Below are positions 61,949-64,000 of a stretch of DNA of 64,000 nucleotides, in pieces. The DNA is taken from NCBI GenBank assembly GCA_028280265.1, contig JANQMD010000004.1, positions 31,196-95,195 of the forward strand. The letters run 5' to 3'. The notes beneath the pieces are model-generated. The model was not told where the DNA came from. It worked only from the letters and a program-made list of their open reading frames with translations, and searched no databases. Numbering within the stretch: position 1 is the first letter of the stretch; each line of letters starts with the position of its first letter. The DNA comes from Flavobacteriaceae bacterium. Its GTDB lineage: Bacteria; Bacteroidota; Bacteroidia; Flavobacteriales; Flavobacteriaceae. The position numbers and the translations under genes were made by a program.

Positions 61949-64000
61949 CTATTTAATCAATGTTACTGGACCGCTTTTTTCAATAACCAATCCATAAAAA
62001 ACAGTTGCTTTTACTCGCATAATATAATTTCCATTTTCAGCTTCTTTTCCATTTTTCAATCCATTCCAACCCGACAAAGTGCCTCCTTTTTCTGAATAGA
62101 TCAGTGAACCCCAAGTATCATAAATCCTCATTTCTACCTCACTCATTCCAAAGAACACGGGTCTTATTACATCATTAATATTGTCTCCATTGGGTGTAAA
62201 TCCGTTGGGAATTACAAGATCGTATCCTAGTGTGATATCTAAAGTCTGAGAAACGGTATATGAACAGTTAAAAGGATAATTTACTGTTAATCGAACTTCA
62301 TAACGACCTGGCCTTGAATAAGTATGTGTTTGGTCTCGTGTAGTCGATGTGGTTCCGTCTCCAAATTCCCATAAATAACTAATTGCGTCTCCAGTTGAGG
62401 TATTGTTAAATGTAATAGGATCTTCAATAGCCAATGCCCCGAACTGTGTTAGTCCTTGTGAAGTATACGTAAAGCTTGCCGATCCAATCACTGGAAGTTG
62501 TATGACGATATTTTCTATTCGTACACAACCCAATGCATCAGTAATTTCTGCAGTATATGTACCACTCTGAGTCGCCTCCATAATTTCATTATTTGTACCA
62601 CTTACAGTTCCTCCTCCTGTCCAATTAATGGTATAAGGGGCTACTCCTCCAGTAATAGCAAGCTCGTTTCGCTGGGTTACAATTCGTGTATTACAATCTG
62701 CTGTTACAGTAGATGTAACTACTGCATTAATAGGTTGTGGACGGACAACGGTAAACTGGCGTGTTGCCTGACATCCTCTACTATCAGTTACAACTACTGT
62801 GTAGTTATTGGCTGAAATATTATTCAAATCTTCAGTGCTCGCAAAACCGTTATTCCAGTTAAAAGTATAGGGAGCAGTTCCCCCAGATACTAATAAATCA
62901 ATTGCTCCACTATTGGGATCATTACAAGCTTGTGCATTGGTTATTACACCATCTAGTGTCAATGGCGCTGGCTGTTGTATAATGAATTGTCTATTTATAG
63001 AACACCCTCTTCCTTCTGTTATTGTAACTTCATAGGTTCCCGGAGCTAAATTAAATCGATTTATTCCTGCAGAAGCATCATCTGCCCAGGTAACTACAAC
63101 AGGTGCCTGACCTCCCGCTAGATTCAATTCAATAGAACCATCATTCTGTCCAGAACACGAGATATTTCTTACAACAGGAGAGATATCAAAGAGTGGTGCA
63201 TTTAAGATGTCTATTTGGCGAATTTGCTGACAGCCTACATTGTCAGTGATAGTAACGGTGTATGTTCCTGCAGCCAAATTTGTTCTTACAGGACCGCCTC
63301 CTAAATCACTCCAAGTATAGGTATATGGTGTTACTCCTCCAGATACAGATAAGTTAATAGACCCGTTATTACTATTATAACAAGTTAAATCTGTGGTAGT
63401 TATTCCTACAATAATTTCTGAAGATATCGTATCAATTAATATATTGAGCAATTGAGTAGAGTTTCCGTTGGCATCTGTAACATTTGCGTTGTAAGTGCCT
63501 GCACCTAGATTACTAAAAGTGTGATTCAAAGCGGTGATAGCTGGCACTGTCTGTTGTACAACAGCTCCTGTTCCTGCATTTGTTAGCGTGTATGTATAAG
63601 GAGCTACTGAGCCTTGCGTAATCCCTATTTCTATCACTCCCGTTGCATCTCCGAAACATCGCACATTTACATGGGAAGCTAACACTTCTTGTACTAATAG
63701 CTCTTGCGGTTGTCTCAGTGTCCATGATTGCCTATAAGTACATCCATTCTGATCGGTTACTGTTACTTGGTAATCTCCTGCTACTAGTCCTGTCAAATCC
63801 TGACCATTCGCCTGTCCCGTCGGAATCACTCCTCCATTACTCGCTACCCAAGTATAGCTGTACACTCCTGTTCCGCCTGCCGGGGTAATGTCTATGCTTC
63901 CGTTGCTCAAACCAAATCCAGAAATCTCAAATCCATTGTAATTCGAAACAGTCACTCCTGATAAGTTCACTACCGTAGGTTCGGTGATGGTATAAGGTTG
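61949..64000 (-). CDS. SprB-repeat surface protein with gliding-motility C-terminal domain, 5' end off window
   Basis: At least 683 residues, open past the right edge (reading QPYTITEPTVVNLSG before the internal GTG at 63970). At least six SprB-type repeats with the consensus GSI-L--SGG-APYTY-W---------LAAGTYTVTITD--GC are visible, then a PKD-like domain (YLWEFGDGTTSTTRDQTHTYSRPGRYEVRLTV). The C-terminus is a gliding motility-associated type B T9SS sorting domain (IPNGFTPNGDNINDVIRPVFFGM...NYIMRVKA). A mobile or static surface adhesin, exported with the downstream PorP/SprF protein. Confidence 0.92.
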   Translation of the reverse strand, partial: QPYTITEPTVVNLSGVTVSNYNGFEISGFGLSNGSIDITPAGGTGVYSYTWVASNGGVIPTGQANGQDLTGLVAGDYQVTVTDQNGCTYRQSWTLRQPQELLVQEVLASHVNVRCFGDATGVIEIGITQGSVAPYTYTLTNAGTGAVVQQTVPAITALNHTFSNLGAGTYNANVTDANGNSTQLLNILIDTISSEIIVGITTTDLTCYNSNNGSINLSVSGGVTPYTYTWSDLGGGPVRTNLAAGTYTVTITDNVGCQQIRQIDILNAPLFDISPVVRNISCSGQNDGSIELNLAGGQAPVVVTWADDASAGINRFNLAPGTYEVTITEGRGCSINRQFIIQQPAPLTLDGVITNAQACNDPNSGAIDLLVSGGTAPYTFNWNNGFASTEDLNNISANNYTVVVTDSRGCQATRQFTVVRPQPINAVVTSTVTADCNTRIVTQRNELAITGGVAPYTINWTGGGTVSGTNNEIMEATQSGTYTAEITDALGCVRIENIVIQLPVIGSASFTYTSQGLTQFGALAIEDPITFNNTSTGDAISYLWEFGDGTTSTTRDQTHTYSRPGRYEVRLTVNYPFNCSYTVSQTLDITLGYDLVIPNGFTPNGDNINDVIRPVFFGMSEVEMRIYDTWGSLIYSEKGGTLSGWNGLKNGKEAENGNYIMRVKATVFYGLVIEKSGPVTLIK

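Noticed and set aside
1..64000. tRNA and rRNA genes
   Set aside because: No cloverleaf-like or rRNA-like stretches were recognised by eye in the intergenic regions.

Overview
The window is a chromosomal segment from a member of the Flavobacteriaceae (Bacteroidota). The evidence is a type IX secretion C-terminal sorting domain on a GH16 enzyme, a PorP/SprF protein next to a SprB-repeat protein with a gliding-motility C-terminal domain, several Bacteroidota-restricted DUF families (DUF5686, DUF4920, DUF6146-like), low GC content, Bacteroidota-type TAnnTTTG promoter boxes, and family-typical dispersed intergenic repeats (cattcctgc...gcaggaat, gcctgcc...ggcagacagg). I found no rRNA, tRNA, CRISPR array, transposase or integrase.

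Layout. 1-5.2 kb (minus): a 4-hydroxyproline catabolic operon of a DapA-family deaminase, ketoglutarate semialdehyde dehydrogenase, a DUF885 peptidase and a 4-hydroxyproline epimerase that runs off the left edge. A divergent AraC regulator has a start codon formed by the end of a 7 x 7-bp tandem repeat. 6-16.5 kb: an FAD amine oxidase, small proteins, a cyclase-family hydrolase, hemW, a solitary KAP P-loop ATPase (possible defence cargo), ruvC (no AUG start available), a UPF0104-like membrane protein and a GT2 glycosyltransferase. 16.6-33.6 kb: mostly housekeeping genes (mnmD, ilvE, a PqqB-like MBL protein, a MazG-like pyrophosphohydrolase, a Kir channel, an M24 peptidase, folA, thyA, a CNT nucleoside transporter, a bifunctional nuclease, etfBA, pdhB). 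33.6-40.4 kb: a DUF5686 outer-membrane protein, soluble and membrane pyrophosphatases side by side, and an alpha-carbonic anhydrase. 40.6-45.3 kb (minus): a 5-oxoprolinase operon, pxpABC, with an NRAMP-fold transporter lacking the metal-binding motifs and a DUF2891 protein. 46.2-50.3 kb (minus): a frameshifted secreted JAMM-domain lipoprotein followed by four tandem secreted paralogues, one frameshifted, separated by conserved hairpins. 50.5-56.4 kb: pckA, DUF423, a saccharopine dehydrogenase family protein, then an S24/LexA-like repressor divergent from a strong promoter, a long structured leader or ncRNA, and a TIGR02594-type hydrolase homologue that has lost its catalytic Cys and His; then trmN6. 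56.6-64 kb: a secreted GH16 glucanase, a cI/cro-like divergent pair around a palindrome, an XRE-membrane protein with a CPBP protease, and the PorP/SprF plus SprB-like pair running off the right edge.

The best candidates for something undescribed are the repressor / structured RNA / degenerate hydrolase locus at 54.16-55.71 kb and the JAMM lipoprotein plus tandem paralogue array at 46.2-50.3 kb. Other points to check are the NRAMP-like gene of the pxp operon, the heptamer repeat at the AraC start, and two essential-type RNA/DNA enzymes (ruvC, trmN6) whose conserved N-termini lie upstream of any AUG, GUG or UUG codon.
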